DNA from: Azadirachta indica
Taxonomy: Eukaryota > Streptophyta > Magnoliopsida > Sapindales > Meliaceae
Reading direction: 5' to 3'
NCBI GenBank assembly: GCA_022749755.1
Contig: CM040440.1
Location: 21,005,269 to 21,069,268 of the forward strand
DNA: 64,000 bases
The position numbers were made by a program, and so were the translations under genes. This document shows positions 25,750 to 36,699 of the stretch, in pieces. Below the pieces are notes generated by a model that was given only the letters and a program-made list of their open reading frames with translations, was not told the origin of the DNA and ran no database searches. Numbering within the stretch: position 1 is the first letter of the stretch; each line of letters begins with the position of its first letter.

Positions 25750-25789
25750 ATGGAAGATTGCAAACCTTCATCACCTCCTTCAAAGGTAA
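25535..25789 (+). other. Possible upstream ORF overlapping the kinase start
   Basis: An 84-codon frame begins with ATG at 25535 inside the last leader repeat and stops at 25787-25789. It overlaps the kinase ATG at 25750 in a different frame. If this leader is in the mature mRNA, the frame would reduce initiation at the main ATG. If the leader is spliced out, it means nothing. There is no recognisable protein content. Confidence 0.35.
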
Positions 25790-28700
25790 GTTTCATTTGT
25801 TTTTTTAACATTTAATTGTAATCTAACTGTTGATTTTGCTCGAATGTTTTCAACATGTAAAGTAATTAGTGGAAATATAAAAATAACCTAAGATTTACAT
25901 TGTAATCCAAGTGTTAATTTGTTTGGTTCTTGAGAAAATAAATAAATTCACAGAAAAATAATAAGAAAATGAAATATAGATATCCGTTTATAAGGCAAGT
26001 ATAATGTCAATCTATTATGCAAAAAATTATCTGTCTATTTCATGTTGCAATTAAATGATAATATTACAGAGGATGCAGGCACAAATGTTCGATTCAGAAG
26101 GTCCGTATAGACTGCTTTATTGTTCAAGCAAGGGAGACAGAGCAGGCGTGTTACAGGAGCTAGAGAAAGGCGTAGAACCCAATTTATCTGACTATGACAA
26201 GAGAACAGCGCTTCATTTAGCATCAAGCGAAGGACGTGCTGAAATTGTTCATTTACTCCTTGAGAAAGGAGCTGATGTCAACTCCTTAGATCGTTGGGGT
26301 CGCACTGTAAGTTTGAATCCACTCCTTTCACCCCTTTGATTTACTCTATAGACTCATGGAACTGGTTTTAATGTGTGTCATATGATCAATTTATCAGCCA
26401 CTTTCAGATGCTCGCAGCTTTGGTCATGGAGTTATTTGCAGGATACTTGAAGGTCGAGGTGGGATAGATCCGGTATTTAACATTATCAACATATATATAG
26501 TTGTGAATATATTTAATTTAATACTATCTTTGAAGGAAATGAATTTTGTTGAACTGGCAATTTTTTTCCCCTTATCTATGATCGCAGAAAACACCATACA
26601 ACATTTGCTTTATGGTTAACTTGTACAAAAGCTGTCAATAATTAATTTTGTTAACCTTGTCAGCAGTGTCTACTTTCACATTGACTGAAGGCTTTATTTT
26701 TATTTTTATTTATTTCTTTTTCTGTTAATACTTTAAAAGATTTTGCTTCACGCAGGTGGGGCTTGACTCGCATACTCCTTGCTATGAAATTGATTATGAT
26801 GAAGTGAACATGGATGAAGCAATACTTATTGGAGAAGTAATTTCTTGTTTCAACTTATTTAGGCAAATGTCAAGCAGGGGCACTTAAATCCATAACAATA
26901 GTGCCACATTTGAAGAACCAGAATTCTCTCAACTTTCTGTATTCTTGGTTATACTTTTCCTATATTTACATTGTGAACCATTATAGGGAGCATATGGTGA
27001 AGTTTATCTAGTCAAGTGGCGTGGTACAGAAGTTGCGGCAAAGACCATTCGTTCTTCCATTGCATCAAATCCAAGGGTGAGGTGAGTTTTATTATGGTAC
27101 AGGGCATAACATGATCCTTTCCTTCCTCTGCTTTGCCCTCCCTCCCTTTTTGTCTCTCAGTCTTTGTAGAAGTATCATTATAAACAGTTTCATGTTTCTG
27201 TTTGTGCTCATGATATATTTTGTACAGTGCTAAAACTTAGAGCTTTTAGTGTTGTAAATATAAGTGTTTGTTTAGTAATCTGCATTAGTTAAAGGATGAT
27301 CAGTCCATTTGGTTTAAATTTTAGTTGGTAAACCTACAGAAATAAAGTATTTGATGCAATTGGGATGGTGAGATTTTAATTGTTGTGACCTGACTTGACA
27401 ATCCTAGTTACATTTAACATTTTTCTTTCCCTCAATGATTGACTGTTTAACAGGAATTCATTCATGAAGGAACTGGGTTTGTGGCAAAAGTTGCGCCATC
27501 CCAATATAGTGCAGTTCCTGGGTGTCCTAAAGCACTCTGAGCGCTTGATATTTCTTACAGAGTATCTTCGCAATGTGAGTTTTGTTCTATCAAATTATGG
27601 TTTTTAATTCTCTTTTATCCCAATTTGCTGATTGTCCCTTCATGTGAATGTGCTAGGGGAGTTTGCATGATATATTAAAAAAGAAAGGAAGATTAGATCC
27701 ACCAACTGCAGTTGCTTATGCTTTAGATATTGCAAGGTACATATTCTAGGGAAACGCACTTCTGTACTTGAAATATATTGCTAGAAGTTTTGACTTGGCT
27801 TGAACTTTATTGATAAGATACTGATTCAATTTCCTGTCCACAAAAAATATTTACCTAGATACTATTACAGTTTGCATAAGTTCTCCTCCAGCAAACATGC
27901 CTGAATGAGACATTACTGATCCAGCATGACAACTGTGCTATAGAATTTGAATGTAGATGTTTTTGCTTTGAATCCTATGCACAGTACAACAACCTGCTAC
28001 AAGCTCCACTGTCTCCCAGAAGAATGTATAAAAATTTTCTGATGACTATAATTTGGATTGTGGAAAACTGTGTCAATAAGATCATTGAATGAAGTTTTCT
28101 TTTAGTTTTTTGATTCTCATCCTTTTGGATTTATAAGAATCGTTGGAGGTGTCTTTTTAATTCTTTTTATACTTCTACGTCAATATTTTTTTTTTTTGAT
28201 TTGAATTGTTGGAATAGATAATATAGTCTTGTGAAGTAATTGAGCAAGATTATTATTGGTTTTGAATTGTGTCCAATCATAATGGTTTCTGACATTGAGG
28301 TGAGAATAGATAGTTCTGACAACAATGCAATGAATTGCCCTTGGTTCCTGCCATAAATGTTGAATTTTACACCGGACACGTTATTCTACTTGACATTCTT
28401 GGTACATATTACATTAGTTATTACTGTTTCATTTTTATTTTTTATATATTAATTGTTACTGTTTCATCATTTTATTTTTTATATAAACATGACAATTGCT
28501 ACTAACTCCTAACACGGGTTGATTCCTTCTGAAACCTTATAGAGGAATGAATTATCTCCATCAGCACAAACCACATGCTATAATACACCGAGATTTGACG
28601 CCCAGGTATTGCTATATACATCTTTCAGTCAGTGTCATGTTGAGTGCATTTAACTTTGGAATCTTTAAATTTCAGATCATAAATTTTGCTTGAGCCTTTG

Positions 28701-29998
28701 GCTTTACTCGTACTCGGCAATTTCTGGAAACATAAATTTTACCTTTCGATTTTGGGACTTGCAGCAATGTGCTACAAGATGAAGCAGGGCATGTCAAGGT
28801 TACAGACTTTGGATTGAGCAAAATTGCACAAGAAAAAGATTCATATAGCTACAAAATGACTGGAGGAACTGGTTCATGTAATTTTCTATCTCTCTGAAAG
28901 TTTAAGCATTTATAAAATTTGAATGCTTGTTTACATGCTTTTTTCACATTTACCAGATCGTTACATGGCACCTGAGGTTTATCGTCGAGAATCATACGGC
29001 AAAAGCGTTGATGTCTTCTCCTTTGCTTTAATAGTCCATGAGGTAACCTTAAGCACAATTTTACAATTTGCTATATATTTGCAACTGATACCTTTGTGGT
29101 TCATATTGAGCTATGCATATCAGTTCAACCTCTGAATGGACCAGTTTGCATTATGAACTAATCTAGTAGGCACACTTATCTGTTAAAATTAAGATATTCT
29201 GCATGGCAGAATAAGTGTGATTTTCTAGGCATCTAATATGTGGTTGTGGGGTTTGCTTTGCTTACAGATGTTTCAAGGAGGACCATCTAATAAAGCAGAA
29301 ACTGCTGTACAGGTTGCAGATAAGAGGGCATATGAAGATTCTCGACCACCTCTTTCTTCAGCGTTGTACCCTGAACCAATCAAAGAGTGAGTTCTTTTTG
29401 GATATTACTTCCATGTTTGAATTTGTTTACAAGCTCCAAAATAACCTGTTGTTGCATATGGTACTGCAATATTGGACCTTAAAACATTTGCAAGGACATG
29501 CTAGATAGAGCTGTATTGTCTACAAGTATTTATGCAGCCACCAAATTGGGGTGGGTAGACTTGGATCTGCATTCAATGATTGGGACTGCAATGCTTCCAG
29601 AGCATTGATTTGAAAGCAAAAGTTGCTTATAATTCGCAGTGCCAACCACAAGCCGCTACTTTTCACAATATGATTTGAGAGACAATAATCATTCATACCA
29701 AATTATGTTCTAGACTGGTAGCTTCCATATTATTCCAATTATCTGGCTTCCATACAATCAACTTTGAGACATACATCTTCAAATCATACTAGATTATTTT
29801 TATTGAGAACTTTTATTTAAATATGACCCTTTAATCTATACTTCAATTTTCTGAATTAGGCTTCTGCGAGAATGCTGGCACAAGAATCCAGACTGCCGAC
29901 CAACATTTGAGGAGATAATCTTACGGCTAGAGGTTATCCAAGACAGTTTGCGGGAGAAGAAAGCAATGCCATCCTGCTGCGGTTGTGTCATGCTATAA
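25750..29998 (+). CDS. Ankyrin-repeat Raf-like protein kinase (ILK/Raf C1 group) with CaaX box
   Basis: Plant integrin-linked-kinase-like / Raf-like MAPKKK family. Twelve exons: 25750-25785, 26070-26306, 26398-26472, 26756-26836, 26987-27081, 27454-27574, 27657-27736, 28543-28605, 28765-28877, 28957-29042, 29268-29386 and 29860-29998. All are GT-AG, giving 414 residues. Ankyrin repeats span about 26-110 (DKRTALHLASSEGRAEIVHL, GADVNSLDRWGRTPL). The kinase domain has the Gly loop GEGAYGEVY (142-150), Lys162 in VAAK, HRD at 257-259 (IIHRDLTPSNVL), DFG at 277-279, YMAPEVY, and DVFSFALIVHEMFQ. All key catalytic residues are present, so it should be active. The protein ends SCCGCVML: CVML fits a CaaX prenylation box, with Leu favouring geranylgeranylation, and two more cysteines just before it. 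The start is the ATG at 25750, preceded by a repeat-bearing leader. Confidence 0.94.
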
Positions 29999-30638
29999 GG
30001 CATTATAATAGTAGAAGCATTGATTGTATAATTGTATTACATGTTTCCACTTTGCACTGTGCACTTCTTCCCACCCTTAACATTATCCAGTAGACGATTA
30101 TCACATGGATTTTGTACGAAATCCGTATGGGGATTTAGTTATACATGTTATACATGTACATAGAATCATGATCATGATTCACAACCTTTTTGTAAGCATT
30201 ATGAGCCAACTTATTCAAACTAGTTGTGCCTGATATCTTTGATATATTTTGTTGGCAATTGTTAAATTGTAGTAAACTTTTGAGTCTTGATTTCATCATT
30301 TATCAGTGACTGGAGTAATGACACCTGAAGTTAGACTGAAAGGATAGTTCTATTCGGGTATATTCTGTGGCATTTTTCATTGGTAATCGGTTAGCATGTT
30401 TAATACAATTTTAAAAGGTTAATGAAAAAGGTAATCGACATGTCTGGGTGGTGTAGTCGGTTATCACGCCAATCTCACACACTAGAGGTCCAGGGGTCGA
30501 ACGCGGGCTCAGACACACTTTATTTTATGAATTTTTTATTTTTTCCTCTCCCTCACTATTGCCTATTGCTCAGAGTGCTCAGACACGGCTCAATTTTCGT
30601 TGCTGCTAACAATTTCCGACTTTGGGTTTCCTCAAAAA
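29999..30638. other. Kinase 3' flank and PYRD leader
   Basis: About 640 bp. The first part should be the kinase 3' UTR; the last 120 bp is probably PYRD 5' leader. A degenerate tRNA-Val copy lies at 30442-30515. Nothing else was recognised. Confidence 0.55.
30442..30515 (+). pseudogene. Degenerate tRNA-Val (CAC) copy
   Basis: The 74-bp stretch begins GTCTGGGTGGTGTAGTCGGT and ends CTCAGACA, matching plant tRNA-Val(CAC). The acceptor stem still pairs (GTCTGGG with CTCAGAC) and the D-arm/A box is intact. The anticodon loop reads CTCACAC. The anticodon stem has two mismatches. The T-arm is damaged: the stem has three non-pairing positions and the loop reads GTCGAAC instead of TTCGAAC, so the B box is weakened. 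I read it as a tRNA relic that may no longer be folded or transcribed by Pol III. It ends about 123 bp upstream of the PYRD ATG. Confidence 0.8.
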
Positions 30639-32845
30639 ATGCAGAGTCAAAGCCTTTCACTACCAAATCATATTCTTTTCCCACTCAGTTTTTATCCCTC
30701 TTCATCACCAATGCAAAGCCCCGCCATAAAACTTGTATTCAATCAAAGTTCAAAATCTGGGTTTTGCAGTTCACTCAGAATGGCATCCAAATCACTAATT
30801 AGTGTGAGAAAATCTGGTGGTGGTGGGGTTAGAGTCAGGTGCGGATTGGTACAAGAACACAATGATGATGGGTTTTATATGAGGAGGTGTGTGCAGCTGG
30901 CTAGAAAGGCAATTGGCCATACGAGTCCCAACCCAATGGTGGGTTGCGTGATCGTGAAAGATGGAAAGATTGTTGGTGAAGGATTTCATCCTAAAGCCGG
31001 CCAGCCGCATGCTGAGGTAACCGTCTGTGTTGTTAAGAAGATTTTATTTTCATTGTGAAGTTTGCATATTTCGTGGTTCTATTATGTTTGCTTTTCTTGA
31101 GAAAATTGTAGTAATTGGGAAACAATAGTGAGGTTTAGAGTGAATTTATCTTTTTAATGTATTTTTTTCCATTTTTCTGTGCAATAATTCAAGTGCTGAA
31201 AAGTCTGCAACGTTCTTGCATTTTCTGCAGTTCAGTGAACAGTCGGCAGAGTCCAAGATTTTATATTTCTTAGATGTTGAATACCATATTCTGTTGAATA
31301 AATTTGAATACCCTTTTTTGCTTGAGCAAATCCTGGAGTTGGGTTTGCATTTTGACAGTAAAAGTATAAAGGGCACTTCTAATTTAATAGCCTTTCTTTT
31401 CCCTTTCCCATGCTGATGTGGTTGTATAGTGCTTAGCTTAATGTATTTGAGAGTGCTAACATATGATTATTTCCCTTTTTATATATTTTCTCTCTATTTT
31501 TGCACTAATCCTGAGATGTGAGGAGCCACTACTTGCACAAGGCAAGGGACCTGGCCGCACTGGCTCTAACCAGAAGTCATGTTTTACTGTAAATTTTGAA
31601 GAGTGTTTGGTTGGAACACACTTTTGGAATGCTAAATAAACTGTCCTTGTTTTATTTGTGTTGTGTGCTTGTGGAACTATTATGCATTTCAATGCAAATA
31701 GCTATATTTGCATTGGTGTGTTTTGTTTGAGAATGCTGAATAAATTGAATAAGGAGATGAAACTTGCAGGTATTTGCTGTCAGAGACGCTGGTGAGTTGG
31801 CTAAGAATGGAACAGCTTACGTGAGCTTGGAACCATGTAATCATTATGGGAGAACTCCACCGTGTACTGAAGCTCTGATTAAAGCAAAGGTGAAAAAGGT
31901 GGTGGTGGGGATGGTAGACCCAAACCCAATTGTGGATTCAAAGGGGTTGGAAAGGCTGAGAGATGCTGGAATTGATGTGACTGTGGGTGTGGAGGAAGAA
32001 TTGTGCAAGAGGCTCAATGAGGCCTTCATTCATCGAATGTTGGCACGGAAGCCTTTTGTTACAGTTAGGTAAACTTTTATTTGTCATGAATTAAACACCT
32101 GTGTCAAGACATGTACAGATATTGCTTAGTTATTTCATTTAGGGCATGGTTTCAAATTTATTTGGCAGTCTGACATTTTTACTACTATTCTTGAGTATTA
32201 AAAATGAAAAAAGTAATCTGATTAAAGGCCTCTCCTGGCAGGTATTCCCTCTCTGTTAATGGCCACCTCCTATACCAACTTGGGGAAGGAGTTACAGAGT
32301 CTGGTGGATACTACTCGCAGTTACTACAGGAATACGATGCAATTATACTCTCTGCCTCATTAGCTGAGAAGTACTCTTTACCTGCATCACAAGAACCTGA
32401 TGCTAATCAGCCCTTTCAGATAATAACGGCGTTTAATGTTAGTTCTCCAATCCAAATTCCAAGTCTCAGTGAAGAAACTGCTTCAAAAGTGATGTTGTTT
32501 ACAGACAAAGAGACGACTGTAGAACCCAAAACAGCTAAAAAAGGAATTGAAACGGTGGTTTTGGATCAGATCAATTTAAATGCGATTTTGGACTACTGCT
32601 ATAGCCAGGGGTTTTGCAGTGTTTTGCTGGATTTGAGGGGTGATGATGGTGATCTTGAAATGCTTCTAAAAGAGGGTATTGAACAAAATCTGCTGCAAAA
32701 GATTGTGGCAGAAGTGCTGCCTATATGGAGTGAAAGTGGAGGGAATCCTCATGCCCTGTTGAACAGTTTAGGGAAAGGACTGAGAGTGAAAAATTTACGG
32801 CCTAAGATGTCAAGTCGGAGCATTGTGCTTGAGGGATACCTTTGA
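30639..32845 (+). CDS. PYRD: Riboflavin biosynthesis protein PYRD, plastid pyrimidine deaminase
   Basis: Deaminates 2,5-diamino-6-ribosylamino-pyrimidinone 5'-phosphate, the second step of riboflavin synthesis in plastids. Three exons, 30639-31016, 31770-32068 and 32242-32845, give 426 residues, the same as the Arabidopsis enzyme. The N-terminal 70 residues are Ser/Pro-rich and work as a transit peptide. The deaminase domain runs from about 79 ([20 protein letters not shown]) to 225. The zinc site is complete: HAE at 124-126, then [11 protein letters not shown] with Cys149 and Cys158. Glu126 is the proton shuttle. The C-terminal half resembles a reductase domain ([16 protein letters not shown]) that is known to be inactive in plant PYRD. 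Two other in-frame methionines lie in the transit peptide; I chose the first. Confidence 0.96.
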
Positions 32846-33991
32846 TGTGGGTGATTGAAGCCCGTGGATACAGAATTTGTTCTCTCCAACTTCATGTTGG
32901 CGTTGGTTTTCTATTGGTGGACACTATATGGCAAATTTACAATCTCACTGGTGAAGCTAAGGGGCCTTTTTTGTCGATCCCAAAGAACAATGGTTGCATA
33001 GCCTGCCAACCCAACAGTTTGTTCCCGCCAACCAGTGTCCCCCTGCAGAGATGCTCTTTCCTTCTGTCTTATTGGCTTCTTCTCATGTTGAGCAGAAGTT
33101 TTCTGCAAGCTTGAAGCTGCGTCCTTCCAATTTGTTAACATTGAATGACATTTGACCTCTGTTATTTTGATGTAGCATATGAAGCGAGGCACATGCAGAT
33201 TTGAGTTCCATTTTTGTGGTTCTTGTGATCACAGACTATTTAGACTTGACAAGTACCACCTTTCTGGTTCATCTGGGAAACGTCTTCTAACTTTCTGATC
33301 TTTATAGCAGTCCTGAACTTCATAGATTGCTAGGCTACAGGCAAACTCCAGTTGACATGAAAGCTTCACTTGGTTGTTACTTTTCAGTTAGAACGCTACT
33401 TGGAAAGTCTTTAAAGCCGGATTAGCTGCGTAATCTTTGATCTATGTAGCATGTAGTTTGCCAGCCAGTAGTCACTCTTACTTTGAGGTGGACAACTGAG
33501 AAATCGAATGCATAGTCTCTTTCTTGGAAAGATTTTGAAGGTGAAATCACAAGATCCTAGATGGCAGGTGAGAGAATACGGTTTAATATGCAGCTTGGGT
33601 GCTCAATTTGAATAGCCAGAGAGGGAAAAGAAGACCCGGAGAATCATACTCCGTAATGCAATACAAAACTCAATACCAAGGCCTGGGTAGCAGAATTGGA
33701 GATTTAATCCAAAGCAAAAAATTGACAAAATGCTAACATATGAATTAAGCAGATAGGTTTCTACCAAGTAGATGAATTTAATATATACATATGGCAAAGA
33801 GAGCAAAATTTGAGGTATCCCAGTTAAGCCAATTAATATTTACATATTTCACCACTTAGCCTGAGTTGTACGTGTCATTTAGACACAGAAGAGAGGCAAG
33901 GCAACTCCAAGCACCAGTGAAAGGAGAAACTCTTTGAGCACCGTTTTCTCGAGTCCCTGTAAATTATACATCACTGATTCTCCTGTCCATT
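32846..33991. other. Convergent 3' region of PYRD and the chloride channel gene
   Basis: About 1.15 kb between facing stop codons. A 90-codon open frame at 32842-33114 overlaps the PYRD stop in another frame, and I see no protein family in it. The stretch is expected to contain both 3' UTRs. Nothing else recognised. Confidence 0.5.
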
Positions 33992-36108
33992 CTAAGAGTT
34001 AGACCAACCATTAGTGGAATGCTGACAGGAATGGCTCTTTCTCTTTGCAGCAACCCGCGTTTGAATAACTTTCTGATTCCTAATAGTTTCATGAATGTTG
34101 CTCTGAACAAGACTGCAAAGCTCATCCAGAGCTAACATAGAAAATGGTTCCTCAATAAGAACACCAACCTATAGAAATCAACTGCCCAGTTACTTTCCAT
34201 GTTTGATGTCTTAAGTATGGAAGATTTGCATAAGAAGGGCACAGAGACTAACTAGCAATGACAGAGTTAGAGAGATGCTTACTTCTTCTATGCAGAACAA
34301 AGAAGCAGCACTGATAAAAGTAGCAGGAACTACAATCCAGTGGCAATCATCCCAAAGTATGATTGGAAGAGTGAGATGCCAAAGGACTAGAAATCTTGAT
34401 GTCAAACGTGTGTATGAGAGAGGAATGGGGATACCCATGAGTTGATCACATACACCAATTCCTTCGTGCATACAAGAGATCTTTGATTCCTACATCATGA
34501 TGAGGGAAATTAGTATGAATATATTGTTCAAAAAATATGTAGTTTAAGTCACTGTTTTAGTTTATCCACCAGACTTATTCCAGGAAGGCCTACAATTTTG
34601 CTGCAAATTGTCAGCCTTTTCAGTTCACCCATGTAAATCTTAACAAAATTTCATGAAAGACAAACCCAAACCGTAAACCAAAAACAGAGAACATCCCAAG
34701 ATTGCTTTTCAAGACACCAACATAGGATAGAAATTGAGAGTACTAATTCAAGAAGAAGGATACCAACATATTTCTCTTTGTTTCCTCTACGGTTAGCATC
34801 TGAAGGCTTTGAGATATGAACTCAATAATGCACCGGGGCGGATGCTTTGAATTGAGTACTATTTCTAGATCATCTCCATCAAGCAAAGTTTGGAGATCTC
34901 TGTCAATATCGGAGTTATAAATCACATGACACTGCACATAAAGAGAATTAAAAGTTTATAAAAACCATTTGAGTTCCGTCACCAACCAAATGAAAATTTA
35001 TAATACAGAGAAAAGCTTTACAGAGGTATGCTTTTCCTCATCATGGTTCATAACATATCAGAGACCAAGGGAAACGATTGCAGCAAACATTTAAAACATA
35101 CCGTGATAAACCTGATGTCAACATTGTCACTGCAATCATATTCCAAAAACAGATTCTTTAACAAAAAAGATTGTTCTACCTTGCGTTTCATTATGAATTG
35201 TGCCGTGATATGCACAAAAAATAGGTAGTTAATGAAGAGAAATGAGCAACAAAAGATGACTTATACACTTCTTGTTCCTGTCATCACAAGAACATAGAGT
35301 CTTAGTTTCTCTCTTTTATTTTTCAATTTTTTCCAAATAATTTCCATCTAGAAATCCATCAGCCTTCATCAACAACAACATTAAATTAGAATTTATTTAA
35401 TTGTAACAAAATCACCTTAAGAGCAACTGGAAAAGCTATAATATAACGCAGAAGGGCATCCTTAACGAAGTCATCAGCGGCATTGTCAACTCCAGAAATG
35501 ACCATCCTAGCAAAATCATTAGTTCCAGCAATGATTTTAGTCCAGGCTTTTTTCCCTTCCTCGAACCTCGAATACGATGCCTCAGTCCTGAACACCAAAA
35601 GCAACGCCAAAGCTGGAGCTGTCAGTTGATACGGCAACGAAGACGCTTTTAGAATAGGCAAAAATCCAGGCAACCAGTGCATGTCCACAGCTGAATTATA
35701 ACTGGCAATCACCACAGCCACCGACGTAAACGCAATCACGGGCGGGATCAATGAGAGTATAACGCGCGAAGACAAGCTTGAAAGCAGATGCCGGATGTGA
35801 CGCAATGAGCTTCTGTGTTGGACCCATTTTTCGTGATTATACAACGACCGCTTTTGTTTCATACCACGCTCTTTAACGCGGTCCGCCCAGTCTGGGATCG
35901 CACGTAGAATTGAAATTAGGGTTACGGATTTAGATTGCGATTGGGATTGTGATTCTGATTGTGATTCTGACTGTGATTGTAAGCAAGAGATGGTTTTGAA
36001 GGTGAGAGATTTTGGGGGTCTGGAGGGAAAGGTGAGGGTGGGGTGTAACTTGAGGGTGGTTTTCGGGGTACAGTGGGAAGAAATTGAGAGTTTTGCGGAT
36101 TGTTTCAT
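33992..36108 (-). CDS. VCCN1: Bestrophin-type thylakoid voltage-dependent chloride channel (VCCN)
   Basis: Chloride channel of the thylakoid membrane that lets Cl- into the lumen and tunes the proton motive force in light. Four exons, 36108-35416, 34931-34764, 34489-34283 and 34168-33992, all phase 0, give 414 residues. Residues 1-65 are a Ser-rich transit peptide holding a Ser-Gln repeat (SQSESQSESQSQSQS). The bestrophin/UPF0187 domain starts near DWADRVKERGMKQKRSLYNH. Membrane segments include ILSLIPPVIAFTSVAVVIAS and APALALLLVFRTEASYSRFE. Further landmarks are PIPLSYTRLTSRFLVLW, LPIILWDDCHWIVVPATF and LIEEPFSMLALDEL. The tail RVAAKRKSHSC is polar. The neighbour and paralogue VCCN2 cannot be excluded. 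The gene is tail-to-tail with PYRD. Confidence 0.94.
35932..35980. repeat. In-frame 6/12-bp repeat coding Ser-Gln tract
   Basis: Repeats of GATTGTGATTCT and GATTCTGATTGT on the plus strand encode Ser-Gln-Ser-Glu units in the predicted transit peptide of the VCCN gene. It is in frame, so copy-number change would lengthen the peptide without breaking the protein. Confidence 0.85.
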
Positions 36109-36699
36109 TGGTGTTGCAGAAAATTAAGGTTTGGAGAAAGAGAGAATGAGATGAAGCAGAGATTATGTTAAGTTTTGAAACTAGCAGGGTTAGTGAGTGA
36201 GAGCGGAAGTGGTAGTTGATGATAGGTAGTTAAAAACGGTTGTTTCAGAATTTTACACGTTAGACATTTAGTCGGATAGAGCACAGTGTTTCTGTTTGTC
36301 CCACTGAACGGTACGAATATGTCTGTGATGGATAATCTCTACCGTTGATTTGATACCAGATGTTGTACAGCACCCGTTATTCCTTATTTGAGGAGCAGGC
36401 GGATCAATCAGCAAACACTATTTCTCGAGTGAAATAAATGAATTATTTTGAAATTAAAAATATGTTTGCTAGAAATTTTTAAAAATTTTTTGAGACGCTT
36501 GATTGATGAAATATAAATCCCACGTACAGATGCTCCTCAACATCATCAAAATCCGAAAATTGTCCATTTTACAGAGAATGATAAAAAGTAACTGGGGTCT
36601 CATGTACAATTTTCATATCTCCAACAACAGCCATAGAAATATACTTGAAACTGAAAACAGTCATGTCCCTTTTTATGGAAACCTGATAGCTGGTAGCCT
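36109..36699. other. Chloride channel promoter and 3' flank of next gene
   Basis: About 590 bp between two minus-strand genes, holding the channel gene's promoter/leader next to 36108. An open frame at 36503-36703 on the plus strand is antisense to the 3' end of the small gene and has no recognisable content. Confidence 0.5.

Noticed and set aside
32842..33114. 90-codon open frame overlapping the PYRD stop
   Set aside because: Lies in the expected 3' UTR and shows no family; the PYRD protein is already full length at 426 residues.
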